The notes beneath the pieces are model-generated. The model had not been told where the DNA came from, ran no database searches, and saw only the letters and a program-made list of their open reading frames with translations. A program made the position numbers and the translations under genes. This document shows positions 1-7,261 of a stretch of 21,971 bases of DNA, one piece after another. This DNA is from Scatosoma sp045660265 (lineage in GTDB: Bacteria > Bacillota > Clostridia > Christensenellales > Borkfalkiaceae), in NCBI GenBank assembly GCA_045660265.1, contig JAZRDM010000025.1, positions 1 through 21,971 on the forward strand. The letters run 5' to 3'. Position 1 is the stretch's first letter; every line of letters begins with the position of its first letter.

Positions 1-5
1 TTCAT
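1..5 (-). CDS. Start of a downstream gene (5 bases only)
   Basis: An ATG at bases 5-3 (minus strand) sits one base after the uxuA stop codon. An AAAGGAAG ribosome site lies nine bases upstream, inside the end of uxuA. Only the ATG and two further bases are in the window, so the product cannot be read. In many bacteria the partner of uxuA is the fructuronate reductase uxuB, which would make the mannonate that UxuA uses. That identity is a guess from context. Confidence 0.5.
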
Positions 6-6
6 A

Positions 7-1092
7 TTACTTCTCTTCCTTTAATTTATCCAACATATCCCATACGCCAAGCATATACATGATGCCCAAAGCGCGGTCGTAAAGCCCATAGCCAGGGCGT
101 ACCGTTCCTGCCTTTTCATCCCAAAGGTGCCTACCATGGTCCGGACGAATGTATCCGTCGAACCCACAATCGTGATACGCTTTGAGAATATCCAAAATTC
201 CCGTGTCGCCGTCGCAATCACGATGGCTTGCTTCGCTAAAATCACCATTTTCAAAGTGTTTTACGTTACGAATATGCGCAAATGCAATTCTGTCGCAATG
301 CTTTCTAACAATTTCTGCAACGTTGTTTTCGGGGTTGGCGTTCAAACTGCCCGAACAGAGCGTAAGGCAGTTGTATTCATCGTCCACCATTTTCAAAAAT
401 CTATCAATACTCGGCTCGTCCACAAGAAGGCGAGGCAAGCCAAAAATATCCCAAGGCGGATCGTCCATGTGGATTGCCATCTTGATATCACACTCACGGC
501 AGGTGGGCATGATTGCTTCAAGGAAATATTTCAGGTTATCCCAAAGCTTTTCCTTGGTGACAGGCGCATATGCTTTGAACAGTTCGTCCAGCTTTGCCAT
601 ACGCTCGGGCTCCCAACCGGGGAAGGTCATATTATATTTTTCCGTGAAATCAAGAATATACTTCGCCATCGCGTTGTAGTCGTCTTGAATCATATTCTTT
701 TCATAGAAAAGCGCCGTTGAGCCATCCCCTACTTCGTGGAAGAGATTGCTTCTCGTCCAATCGAAAATTGGCATAAAATTATAACAAATTACTTTTACGC
801 CATACTTGGAAAGATTGCGAATGGTGTGTTTATAATTTTCTATGTGTTTATCTCTTGTGGGCAGCCCGATTTTGATATCGTCGTGTACGTTGACCGATTC
901 CACAACGTCAATATTAAAGCCATACTCATCGCATTGTCTTTTGACTTCCGCGATTTCGCTTTCTTGCCACACTTCCCCAGGCATTTTGTCGTGTAAAGCC
1001 CACACGATACCCTTTACGCCAGGAATTTGCTTAATATCCGACAATTTGATACGGTCGTTACCCTCGCCGTACCAACGAAACGTCATTTGCAT
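7..1092 (-). CDS. uxuA: Mannonate dehydratase UxuA
   Basis: Dehydrates D-mannonate to 2-keto-3-deoxy-D-gluconate, the step of glucuronate catabolism after uronate isomerase (UxaC) and fructuronate reductase (UxuB); a soluble metal-dependent TIM-barrel enzyme. The 361-residue protein opens with the family N-terminus MTFRWYGEGND. It keeps IHMDDPPWDIFGLPR near residues 207-221, LCSGS near 245-249 and RPDHGR at 316-321, all blocks typical of UxuA that contain metal and substrate ligands. Its length matches the shorter Gram-positive UxuA proteins (E. coli UxuA is longer). The chosen start has AAGGAG seven bases upstream; Met-3 is a possible alternative. It comes last among the complete genes, after a beta-glucuronidase in the same operon, so it most likely handles glucuronate released by that enzyme. 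UxaC is not in the window. Confidence 0.95.
   Translation of the reverse strand: MQMTFRWYGEGNDRIKLSDIKQIPGVKGIVWALHDKMPGEVWQESEIAEVKRQCDEYGFNIDVVESVNVHDDIKIGLPTRDKHIENYKHTIRNLSKYGVKVICYNFMPIFDWTRSNLFHEVGDGSTALFYEKNMIQDDYNAMAKYILDFTEKYNMTFPGWEPERMAKLDELFKAYAPVTKEKLWDNLKYFLEAIMPTCRECDIKMAIHMDDPPWDIFGLPRLLVDEPSIDRFLKMVDDEYNCLTLCSGSLNANPENNVAEIVRKHCDRIAFAHIRNVKHFENGDFSEASHRDCDGDTGILDILKAYHDCGFDGYIRPDHGRHLWDEKAGTVRPGYGLYDRALGIMYMLGVWDMLDKLKEEK
15..22 (-). promoter_or_regulatory. Ribosome binding site for the gene leaving the left edge
   Basis: AAAGGAAG on the minus strand lies inside the last codons of uxuA, nine bases before an ATG at base 5. It supports translation of a further gene immediately downstream. 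Confidence 0.5.
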
Positions 1093-1117
1093 ATTTCCTC
1101 TCCTTTATCGTTAGAAA

Positions 1118-3007
1118 TTATTTAAGATATAAAATAGGAATTGCACTCCAGCCGTGGCACAGGCTACCCGCATTGTCAAATGCGCTTGCGCCGTCTATCG
1201 TTTCCCAGACTGTATCGCCCTGCTCCATCATCTTGCCGTACTCCCTGCGAATTTCGTTTAATACCCATTCTTGATATTTCTCTTTATCCGTCGCAAGCAA
1301 CGCATCATACTTAAAGATTTTCATACTCAACGAGCAATCAGAAAGTTCACCGTTTACAATCTTTTCGCAAACGTATTCTTTATCCAATTCCAACCCTGCA
1401 AGAATTACCAAAGCATTTCCCAAAACAGTATATTCATTGCCGCCTACGGTCATAGAATACAAACCCACGTCCACATTGTAAAAGGCTTCATACGTGCGCT
1501 TTTTACTTTCTTCAAGTAAATCCCCATACGCAAACGACTTACCTATTTTAAGAGCTATGTCACACAAATTTTGCAAAGCCAAAATAAACAGCAGATTTAT
1601 CATCAAGTCAGGAATAGCATCTTCAGTTCCATGCAACTCCCCATCCAAATACGGCGACCAATCGTAAAAGTTCCAATGATTTTTACCTTCAAATTTGAGC
1701 ACCAAACCATCTTTTCGATTGTTGATAAATACGTTTAATACTGAAATTAACTTATCGTAAACTTCTTGTATAAGCGTAATGTCGCCCGTATTTTTTAGAT
1801 ATTCATTCACCTGCATAAAGTAATAGAGTGAAAACGAAGGTATCGTCAAATCCATACCGCAGGGATAGCAAATTGCAAGCAAGCCGTCTTCACGCCTATC
1901 TTGGCTGATGAGCTTTAAGTTTGCACGAACATAATCGGTGTTCCCATCTTCAAAGGCTTTATATCCGCAAAGCGCTTGATTGCGCGAATCATACACGTAC
2001 AAGCATTGTTCGCGCCAAGGTGTATCTACGTAATGCTCCATCATACAAAGCTTCAACGTATTCGCGCAAGCATCGTATATCTTTTGGTCTAACGCATTGT
2101 CAAGTTTTACTTGCTTTTCTTTGACGGGATACACTTGCGGAATTAAACCGATACTTTCGATTTCAATAGGAACTTCCGTGTAGATTTCCAAATAGCGACA
2201 ACCCAAACGGAGCATATAGTTTATGTACTCGTTTTTACCTGCTTTTGCAACGTAATCAAAACTAAAATCGCGATGTTCTATTCTTTGACGAACGTGACCG
2301 CCTTGCAGGTCTTCTCCCCACGAAAAAGCAATTTTTTGAACAACAGGCGATATAAAATTAAGTGAAACAAGGCCTACCGTTTCCTTGCCTAAATCTATGA
2401 TATAATGGTTGTTTTCCGCTAAAATAACCCTACCATGTACGCATTTAAGCAATTTCAGCTTCTCAAACGGGCGTTCCACAAACAAACAATTTTTATCAAC
2501 TAATACTGCAGATTGAAAGTCTTTTCCCGAAAATTTCCAACCATCTTCTTGGGTAGCGTCATACGCAAACGAAAAGCCCAACTGCCGTGTTACCAGCTTC
2601 TTTGCGCCTTGCTTGTATGCTACGCTATATCTTGCGCGTGTATATTCTCCGCTTGCAAGCACAACTTCGCCATTCGACTGCAATTCAAAAATAAGCCCTG
2701 CTTTCGCCTTTATATAACGCTGGCTATCTGCTCCGAAATGCCATACAAGAATAGCAATAGAGTTTTTACCCCTTTTCAAAAAAGGCGTTATATCTATCCT
2801 ATCATACGATTTATACCACTCGTAATCGCCGTATTGATTGCTTGAAACATACTGTCCGTTGATATACAGCGTATAATCGCCATCGCAAGAAAGACGGCAA
2901 TTTATCTCGCCATCTTCCCATTGAAATTCATCATAAAACTCACCGTATGTATCAGGCTTACAATCCTTGTCAGCCCAAATCCACTTTGCTAAATTAAAAC
3001 TTTTCAT
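1118..3007 (-). CDS. GH78-type alpha-L-rhamnosidase-like protein
   Basis: Predicted to hydrolyse terminal alpha-L-rhamnose from oligosaccharides by the inverting mechanism of family GH78. The 629 residues begin with an N-terminal beta-sandwich region (about 1-180) that includes KWIWADKD and DYTLYINGQYV. A second beta domain follows to about 300, then an (alpha/alpha)6-barrel region. Around 328-342 VDTPWREQCLYVYDSRNQ matches the barrel motif of this family, with E333 a candidate catalytic acid. TVWETIDGASAF and CHGWSAIPIL (599-625) match the C-terminal conserved block, with E602 notable. There is no signal peptide, so it should be cytoplasmic. The start is fixed by the family N-terminus but has no clear ribosome site; it lies six bases after the upstream stop. 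Some GH78-like clades have other specificities, so the fold is surer than the substrate. Confidence 0.75.
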   Translation of the reverse strand: MKSFNLAKWIWADKDCKPDTYGEFYDEFQWEDGEINCRLSCDGDYTLYINGQYVSSNQYGDYEWYKSYDRIDITPFLKRGKNSIAILVWHFGADSQRYIKAKAGLIFELQSNGEVVLASGEYTRARYSVAYKQGAKKLVTRQLGFSFAYDATQEDGWKFSGKDFQSAVLVDKNCLFVERPFEKLKLLKCVHGRVILAENNHYIIDLGKETVGLVSLNFISPVVQKIAFSWGEDLQGGHVRQRIEHRDFSFDYVAKAGKNEYINYMLRLGCRYLEIYTEVPIEIESIGLIPQVYPVKEKQVKLDNALDQKIYDACANTLKLCMMEHYVDTPWREQCLYVYDSRNQALCGYKAFEDGNTDYVRANLKLISQDRREDGLLAICYPCGMDLTIPSFSLYYFMQVNEYLKNTGDITLIQEVYDKLISVLNVFINNRKDGLVLKFEGKNHWNFYDWSPYLDGELHGTEDAIPDLMINLLFILALQNLCDIALKIGKSFAYGDLLEESKKRTYEAFYNVDVGLYSMTVGGNEYTVLGNALVILAGLELDKEYVCEKIVNGELSDCSLSMKIFKYDALLATDKEKYQEWVLNEIRREYGKMMEQGDTVWETIDGASAFDNAGSLCHGWSAIPILYLK

Positions 3008-3013
3008 AATATA

Positions 3014-3664
3014 TTATTTACAATTTTTTTTATGAGATAATAGCCAATTTACCAACTTGTCGCCATTATAGGCAATATCCCACGCATTATGCCCAACACC
3101 ATAACAAATTTCAAGTTGCGCCTTTCCGCCGCAGCTATGAATAGCCGTTAGCATTGTAATACTTTCTTGTAAAGGGACAACATCATCGCAATCGCCGTGA
3201 TACATAAAAACAGGAATATCTTTTAACGGCCAAGGATACCAAACAATACCGCTGCCACAAATGGGCGCAATCGCTGCAAAGCGTTCCGATGCCGCCATCG
3301 CAAGCATAAACGTTCCCGTTCCACCCATACTCAGTCCCGTAAGATAAATTCTATCTTTATCTATGGGTAATTCTGCACAAATATAATCCAAAAAGGCAAG
3401 CAAAGATTCCGTATAGCATCCCCAGTATTTTTCAAACGGACATTGCGGAGCAATGAAAATAAAGGGATATTCTTTTCCATCTTCTCGCACGTATTTCATG
3501 AACCCATGTCTGCATGCAACGTCTAAATCATCCCCTCTTTCCCCTGCTCCGTGCAAGAAAAACACCAAAGGATATTTCTTGGTTGAATCATAATCTTTGG
3601 GCAAATATTTTACGTATTGAAAATTATAAAAGGTTTCGTGTTTCCATTTATGCTTTGTATACAT
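3014..3664 (-). CDS. Alpha/beta-hydrolase esterase (prolyl-oligopeptidase/PHB-depolymerase-like)
   Basis: A 216-residue serine hydrolase. LVFFLHGAGERGDD (33-46) is the oxyanion-hole strand, GLSMGG (110-115) holds nucleophile Ser112, HGDCDDVVP (156-164) supplies the acid Asp (probably D161), and GVGHNAWD (189-196) supplies His192. This layout matches the esterase/'predicted peptidase' group related to CE1 carbohydrate esterases, feruloyl esterases and PHB depolymerases. It has no signal peptide, so any substrate should be an imported sugar ester. It sits between an SGNH hydrolase and the rhamnosidase. The ribosome site is weak (AGGTG, four bases upstream of ATG). The acyl group removed (acetyl, feruloyl or other) cannot be told from sequence. 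Confidence 0.8.
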   Translation of the reverse strand: MYTKHKWKHETFYNFQYVKYLPKDYDSTKKYPLVFFLHGAGERGDDLDVACRHGFMKYVREDGKEYPFIFIAPQCPFEKYWGCYTESLLAFLDYICAELPIDKDRIYLTGLSMGGTGTFMLAMAASERFAAIAPICGSGIVWYPWPLKDIPVFMYHGDCDDVVPLQESITMLTAIHSCGGKAQLEICYGVGHNAWDIAYNGDKLVNWLLSHKKNCK

Positions 3665-3677
3665 TGCGCACCTACCA

Positions 3678-4295
3678 TTATAATGATTCTATGATTTGGT
3701 CGCAAATCTCCGTCATACCTTTCGCCGTGGGATGCCCATCCACCTTTTCAACTTCTCCTAAACAAATGCTTTTAACGCCATAATAAGCTGATGCTTTTTT
3801 TATACACTCCACTATCTCAGCCTTCAGCCCAGAATTGATAATGAATACAATATTCATATTCGGCAAATCGGATTTAAGCATAGACATAAAACAGCAAATA
3901 GCAGGCAAAGCATTATACAAATCCGATTCCGCCCATCCCGAAAACATCATCTCGCCGAGCGGAGAATCCGACCAGCTGTCGTTCGTCCCGCCAAATATAA
4001 GTAAAGTGTCAATTTCGTGTTCCGAGAAAAAGTTTTCTTCTTTTAAATTACGATAACGGTAAATAAAGGACGACGTTTGAGAACAGTCCACCTTTTCCCA
4101 GCCCGTATAGCAAATGGTTGAGCCAGACCAACTATTATTCAAGACCAAGTTAACACCTGTTTTTGCCACGAACTTTTTCCACCAAGTATTTTCCACAGAT
4201 TGCACGTCCAAGCTTGGATAATACGGCAAATACCCCTTGGGGATATAGCCGTTAAATGTCGAATAACTATCCCCCATAATCACAACGTTTTTCAT
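3678..4295 (-). CDS. SGNH/GDSL-family hydrolase (probable sugar O-acetylesterase)
   Basis: A 205-residue protein with the four SGNH blocks: GDSYS near the N-terminus (Ser10 nucleophile), the Gly block around NNSWSGST (53-60), GGTND (102-106, Asn105), and DGHPT (186-190, Asp186 and His188). Family members deacylate sugars, lipids or other small esters; in glycan clusters they are often O-acetyl esterases. No signal peptide is visible, so it is predicted to be cytoplasmic. The start is supported by AGGGGA eight bases upstream. The gene begins two bases after the stop of the PnuC-like gene, suggesting coupled translation. The fold and catalytic residues are clear; the substrate is not. Confidence 0.85.
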   Translation of the reverse strand: MKNVVIMGDSYSTFNGYIPKGYLPYYPSLDVQSVENTWWKKFVAKTGVNLVLNNSWSGSTICYTGWEKVDCSQTSSFIYRYRNLKEENFFSEHEIDTLLIFGGTNDSWSDSPLGEMMFSGWAESDLYNALPAICCFMSMLKSDLPNMNIVFIINSGLKAEIVECIKKASAYYGVKSICLGEVEKVDGHPTAKGMTEICDQIIESL

Positions 4296-4297
4296 CT

Positions 4298-5029
4298 TTA
4301 TTCCCCTGCAATGATGGTTTCCGCACTAGAAAGCTCTTCTTTTTTCACCTTCCCAAGAGCCTGCTGTTCCTTATATAATGATAACCAACGGAAAAATGTC
4401 CGCAGCGTCATATATAACGCATAAGCCATATAAATTAAGTAAGTCAAATTTGCCATCTTACCATCAATGAAAACGACTTGCACCCACAAAAATAATTGCG
4501 TCGCGATTGACACAATGTTTAATGCAGGAGCTTCTATATACGCTACAATATTCAAAATAGGAACAACTACGCCAAGCACTAGCGCCAACCCATCCGTAAT
4601 TACCGCCGTTCCATCCATCTTCCAAAGAACGAAAGCACATATTGCCCATGCAAGAACTAAAAGCCCTGACAACAAAATACGCTGCTTGCCGCTAAACGAA
4701 CGAAAAACCGTCGCCTTCCCATAAGCGTCTTTTTTCCAGCGAAAATAAGCAATCAGTGCCATCGCAATACCGAACAACGTAGAAGCCATCGTTCCGTACA
4801 CGCCTTCCATAAAGTAGCCGATAATATAAATACAACTGTTTAATGCACCAAGTAAAAAGCCTATTCTATTCGCTTTTGCATTCAGCAACATAATTATCAA
4901 CGAAAAGAATAGCGGTAACACTTTGATGAACATCTGCTCAAATACAATCGCGCAAACCAATATCCCTATCGCAGTAATCGCCATTGGGACATAGTCCATA
5001 AAAATTTTCTTTACTTTCTTGTTATTCAT
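4298..5029 (-). CDS. PnuC-like (SWEET-fold) integral membrane transporter
   Basis: A 243-residue polytopic membrane protein with about seven hydrophobic segments and a charged C-terminal tail. The pattern suits the PnuC family (nicotinamide mononucleotide/riboside carriers): a first half containing NRIGFLLGALNSCIYIIGY and ending AYFRWKK, then a second half starting TDGLALVLGVV and ending LIYMAYALYMTLRTFFRW. PnuC proteins are facilitators built on the same three-helix repeats as SWEET sugar carriers. Its ATG overlaps the upstream stop in an ATGA tetranucleotide, so it is translationally coupled to the putative glycosidase and is part of the operon. No NAD-salvage gene is nearby, so nicotinamide riboside/NMN uptake is doubtful here; a sugar or aglycone cargo is an inference. 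Membership is judged from pattern, not alignment. Confidence 0.6.
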   Translation of the reverse strand: MNNKKVKKIFMDYVPMAITAIGILVCAIVFEQMFIKVLPLFFSLIIMLLNAKANRIGFLLGALNSCIYIIGYFMEGVYGTMASTLFGIAMALIAYFRWKKDAYGKATVFRSFSGKQRILLSGLLVLAWAICAFVLWKMDGTAVITDGLALVLGVVVPILNIVAYIEAPALNIVSIATQLFLWVQVVFIDGKMANLTYLIYMAYALYMTLRTFFRWLSLYKEQQALGKVKKEELSSAETIIAGE

Positions 5030-6573
5030 ATTGATACTTGTTTTACTTCCAACTCAACTTTTTCAAGGCGAACACTGTTTTTCGCCATTACGCAAACACT
5101 ATTATACCCGATTTTCGTTTCTACGCCCGTAAGTTCACAGGTAAGCATCGTGCAAGGCTTGCTTATATCAATCCCCTGCAACAAACGATGTGTTACGGTA
5201 TAGCCCGAAACAGGGGGCTCCGCTTCCGTCGTTACCTGCAAATCTCGATGTGGAATCACTTTGCACAAAAGTTTTTGTCCATTGAAATATATTTCGGGGA
5301 TTTCCTTTAATTCTTCAAAAAGAAGTTTCAACGTCGCGCTCTTTGCCTCAGCCACGTTTTCCGCAACGTACAATTCCACACCGCCTTCCTTCTCTATCAC
5401 TTTCGGGAGTTGTCTATCTGCATTCAAGTTACCGTAGCCGATTCCCCAAGGATAACCGCCCTTCCTGTCGATAACGTAGGTTTTGTCCTGCTTCGCTAAA
5501 AATGCACGATCATTTATTCCCGTAAAATCCTCATTAGACCACTCCACAAAACCATTCAGCGCCTTATCCATATTATACTTTTCAACGTAGAATGCGACCA
5601 TTTCTCTTGCGCCTTCCCCCGTCCAATTAAAGTACTCCATCCCATCCGCACCGCGTTGCATATAGCTATATGCAAGCCCACGGAAGGTTTCCAACGTTGC
5701 AAACGCATATCCATCCACGGAATGATGAGGATCGTAGCAACCATAGATTTGAATATCTTTAGAAAGCGACCTAAATTCTTCTGCTTTTACATCAAAAGAA
5801 CGAGAACCGAGCGTCAAGCAATCCACCAAGTCTTCTTGAATCCACGTCCATATATCCAAGCCGTCTTCTTTGCACCCTTTCAAACAATCGGGAACCCGAG
5901 CAGAAAGCATAACAACACGATTTTGTTCTTTGGAAATCTGCAACAATTCCCTGCGAAGCGCGCGCATAAATTCTGTTACGTGTTCACGCATTTCCCATTG
6001 ATGTCCAGGCGGTAAAATGGGAGTATGCCTTTCAAAGTCTATATCAAGTCCGTCAAACGCATATTTTCGCATCACTTCGCCAAGCACCTTTAATTTATGT
6101 TCGCGAAGTTCAGGAATAGACATATTATTCATTCTATGTCCCGCCGCATTCGGCCCAAACGCGGGGATAAACCATTCAGGATTTTTATCCTTTACCGTGT
6201 ACGGATTGTTTATTTTATCTACGTCAACTTCGGAAATACGGTGAGAAAGCCAACATTCTTTACCCCGTTTTTCCTTGATAATACGCACCCACTCTTGAAA
6301 AAGATCCAAACCGCCCGCGCGAAATCTATCCATAAAGGCATTATGCCTTAATGGCAAAACTTCGCTAGGATATACCGAATACCAATCACCAGAATACATA
6401 GCGTCTAAAATAACCTTATCCGCTTCATCGGGGAATTGCGAAGTAAAAGAAAAGTAATCTTCCGTAGACATTTGTTGCTGTAAATATGTTCCAAACACGT
6501 CCAAACGCAAGACAAAACGGCTCTTTTGCGCTCGCTTTTCCAAATGCTCTTTTGATAAAACAAACTTTCCCAT
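5026..6573 (-). CDS. Unclassified TIM-barrel glycoside hydrolase with DxDxE motif
   Basis: A 515-residue soluble protein without a signal peptide. CWLSHRISEVDVD (107-119) looks like a substrate-contact loop seen in GHL/GH10-like barrel proteins. FDGLDIDFER (173-182) follows the D-x-x-D-x-D-x-E pattern best known from GH18, with E181 the leading acid/base candidate. Strand motifs VVMLSARVPD (220-229) and ADGMEYFNWTGEG (309-321) continue the barrel. From about residue 345 the chain becomes beta-rich, consistent with a C-terminal sandwich. I cannot place it in a numbered CAZy family with confidence; annotation pipelines may call it family-10-like. The start has TAAGG eight bases upstream. Its last codon overlaps the PnuC-like start. 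Context suggests it cuts a glucuronate/rhamnose/fucose glycan, but the linkage is unknown. Confidence 0.6.
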   Translation of the reverse strand: MGKFVLSKEHLEKRAQKSRFVLRLDVFGTYLQQQMSTEDYFSFTSQFPDEADKVILDAMYSGDWYSVYPSEVLPLRHNAFMDRFRAGGLDLFQEWVRIIKEKRGKECWLSHRISEVDVDKINNPYTVKDKNPEWFIPAFGPNAAGHRMNNMSIPELREHKLKVLGEVMRKYAFDGLDIDFERHTPILPPGHQWEMREHVTEFMRALRRELLQISKEQNRVVMLSARVPDCLKGCKEDGLDIWTWIQEDLVDCLTLGSRSFDVKAEEFRSLSKDIQIYGCYDPHHSVDGYAFATLETFRGLAYSYMQRGADGMEYFNWTGEGAREMVAFYVEKYNMDKALNGFVEWSNEDFTGINDRAFLAKQDKTYVIDRKGGYPWGIGYGNLNADRQLPKVIEKEGGVELYVAENVAEAKSATLKLLFEELKEIPEIYFNGQKLLCKVIPHRDLQVTTEAEPPVSGYTVTHRLLQGIDISKPCTMLTCELTGVETKIGYNSVCVMAKNSVRLEKVELEVKQVSI

Positions 6574-6582
6574 AAAATAACC

Positions 6583-7257
6583 TTACTTTTCTATGAAATC
6601 GACTATCATCGACACGTCGTCCAAGGAATGGGGATGATGTCCTGCCCCTTCTTTCAAGAAGAACTGAATAGGCTTACCTTTTTCCGTATAGCAATCCAAC
6701 AAGAACTTCCCGTTTTCTTCAAAAGGAACGCTTAAATCCTTCTCCCCGACAATCAGCAAAACAGGAATGCTCTTTTTTGAAAATTCTTCCAAATTATCAA
6801 TCGGGCTATCCTTAAAATCGGCAAACGTTTCTTCCGTTAAACCGTATTCCTCAAAAAACATAGACTGTTCGTTCGTCCCTGCGTGAGGCCAACTATGCAA
6901 ATTTAATACAGGCGCGTCAAAATAGATTTTTTCTACGTTCTCCGCATACTGCATAGCATAATTAAAAGCATACAATCCGCCTCTGCTAAACCCAAACAAA
7001 ATCGCCTGTTGGCTCAAAAACGGATAACGCGCAAGCAATTCCTTATGAAAATCCGCCATCAAGCGTACGGCATTTTTACTGCCGTATTTATTGCTGATTT
7101 GATAATTCACACGCGTGTAGCCCTTGTCAAACAACGCCCTTTCCGCTTGGTCAAAAGCATAGAAAAACTCCGTTTTCCAAACCCATTTTCCGTTTGGATT
7201 TTCGGGGATTAAAACAGTCGCTTGATAACCATTCAATTCAAAAGTTTCCGTTCTCAT
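6583..7257 (-). CDS. Alpha/beta-hydrolase, probable carbohydrate esterase
   Basis: A 224-residue serine hydrolase. GFSRGG (89-94) gives nucleophile Ser91, VGEKDLSVP (170-178) gives Asp174, and GAGHHPHS (204-211) gives the catalytic His (207 or 208). A longer reading to 7353 exists but would run about 90 bases into the glucuronidase gene. The ATG at 7257 is four bases after that gene's stop and has GGGAGAAG upstream, so I place the start there. There is no signal peptide; it is cytoplasmic. It is distinct in sequence from the other two alpha/beta-hydrolases in the operon (GLSMGG and GLSYGG elbows), suggesting different esters or positions. The exact substrate is unknown. Confidence 0.8.
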   Translation of the reverse strand: MRTETFELNGYQATVLIPENPNGKWVWKTEFFYAFDQAERALFDKGYTRVNYQISNKYGSKNAVRLMADFHKELLARYPFLSQQAILFGFSRGGLYAFNYAMQYAENVEKIYFDAPVLNLHSWPHAGTNEQSMFFEEYGLTEETFADFKDSPIDNLEEFSKKSIPVLLIVGEKDLSVPFEENGKFLLDCYTEKGKPIQFFLKEGAGHHPHSLDDVSMIVDFIEK

Positions 7258-7261
7258 ATTC

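Noticed and set aside
127..720. A 197-codon plus-strand open frame opposite uxuA
   Set aside because: uxuA is unambiguous on the other strand with family motifs throughout; the antisense product has no domain-like features.
1093..1117. Possible terminator or promoter in the longest gap
   Set aside because: Only 25 bases, mostly the ribosome site for uxuA; no stem of useful length and no room for -35/-10 boxes.
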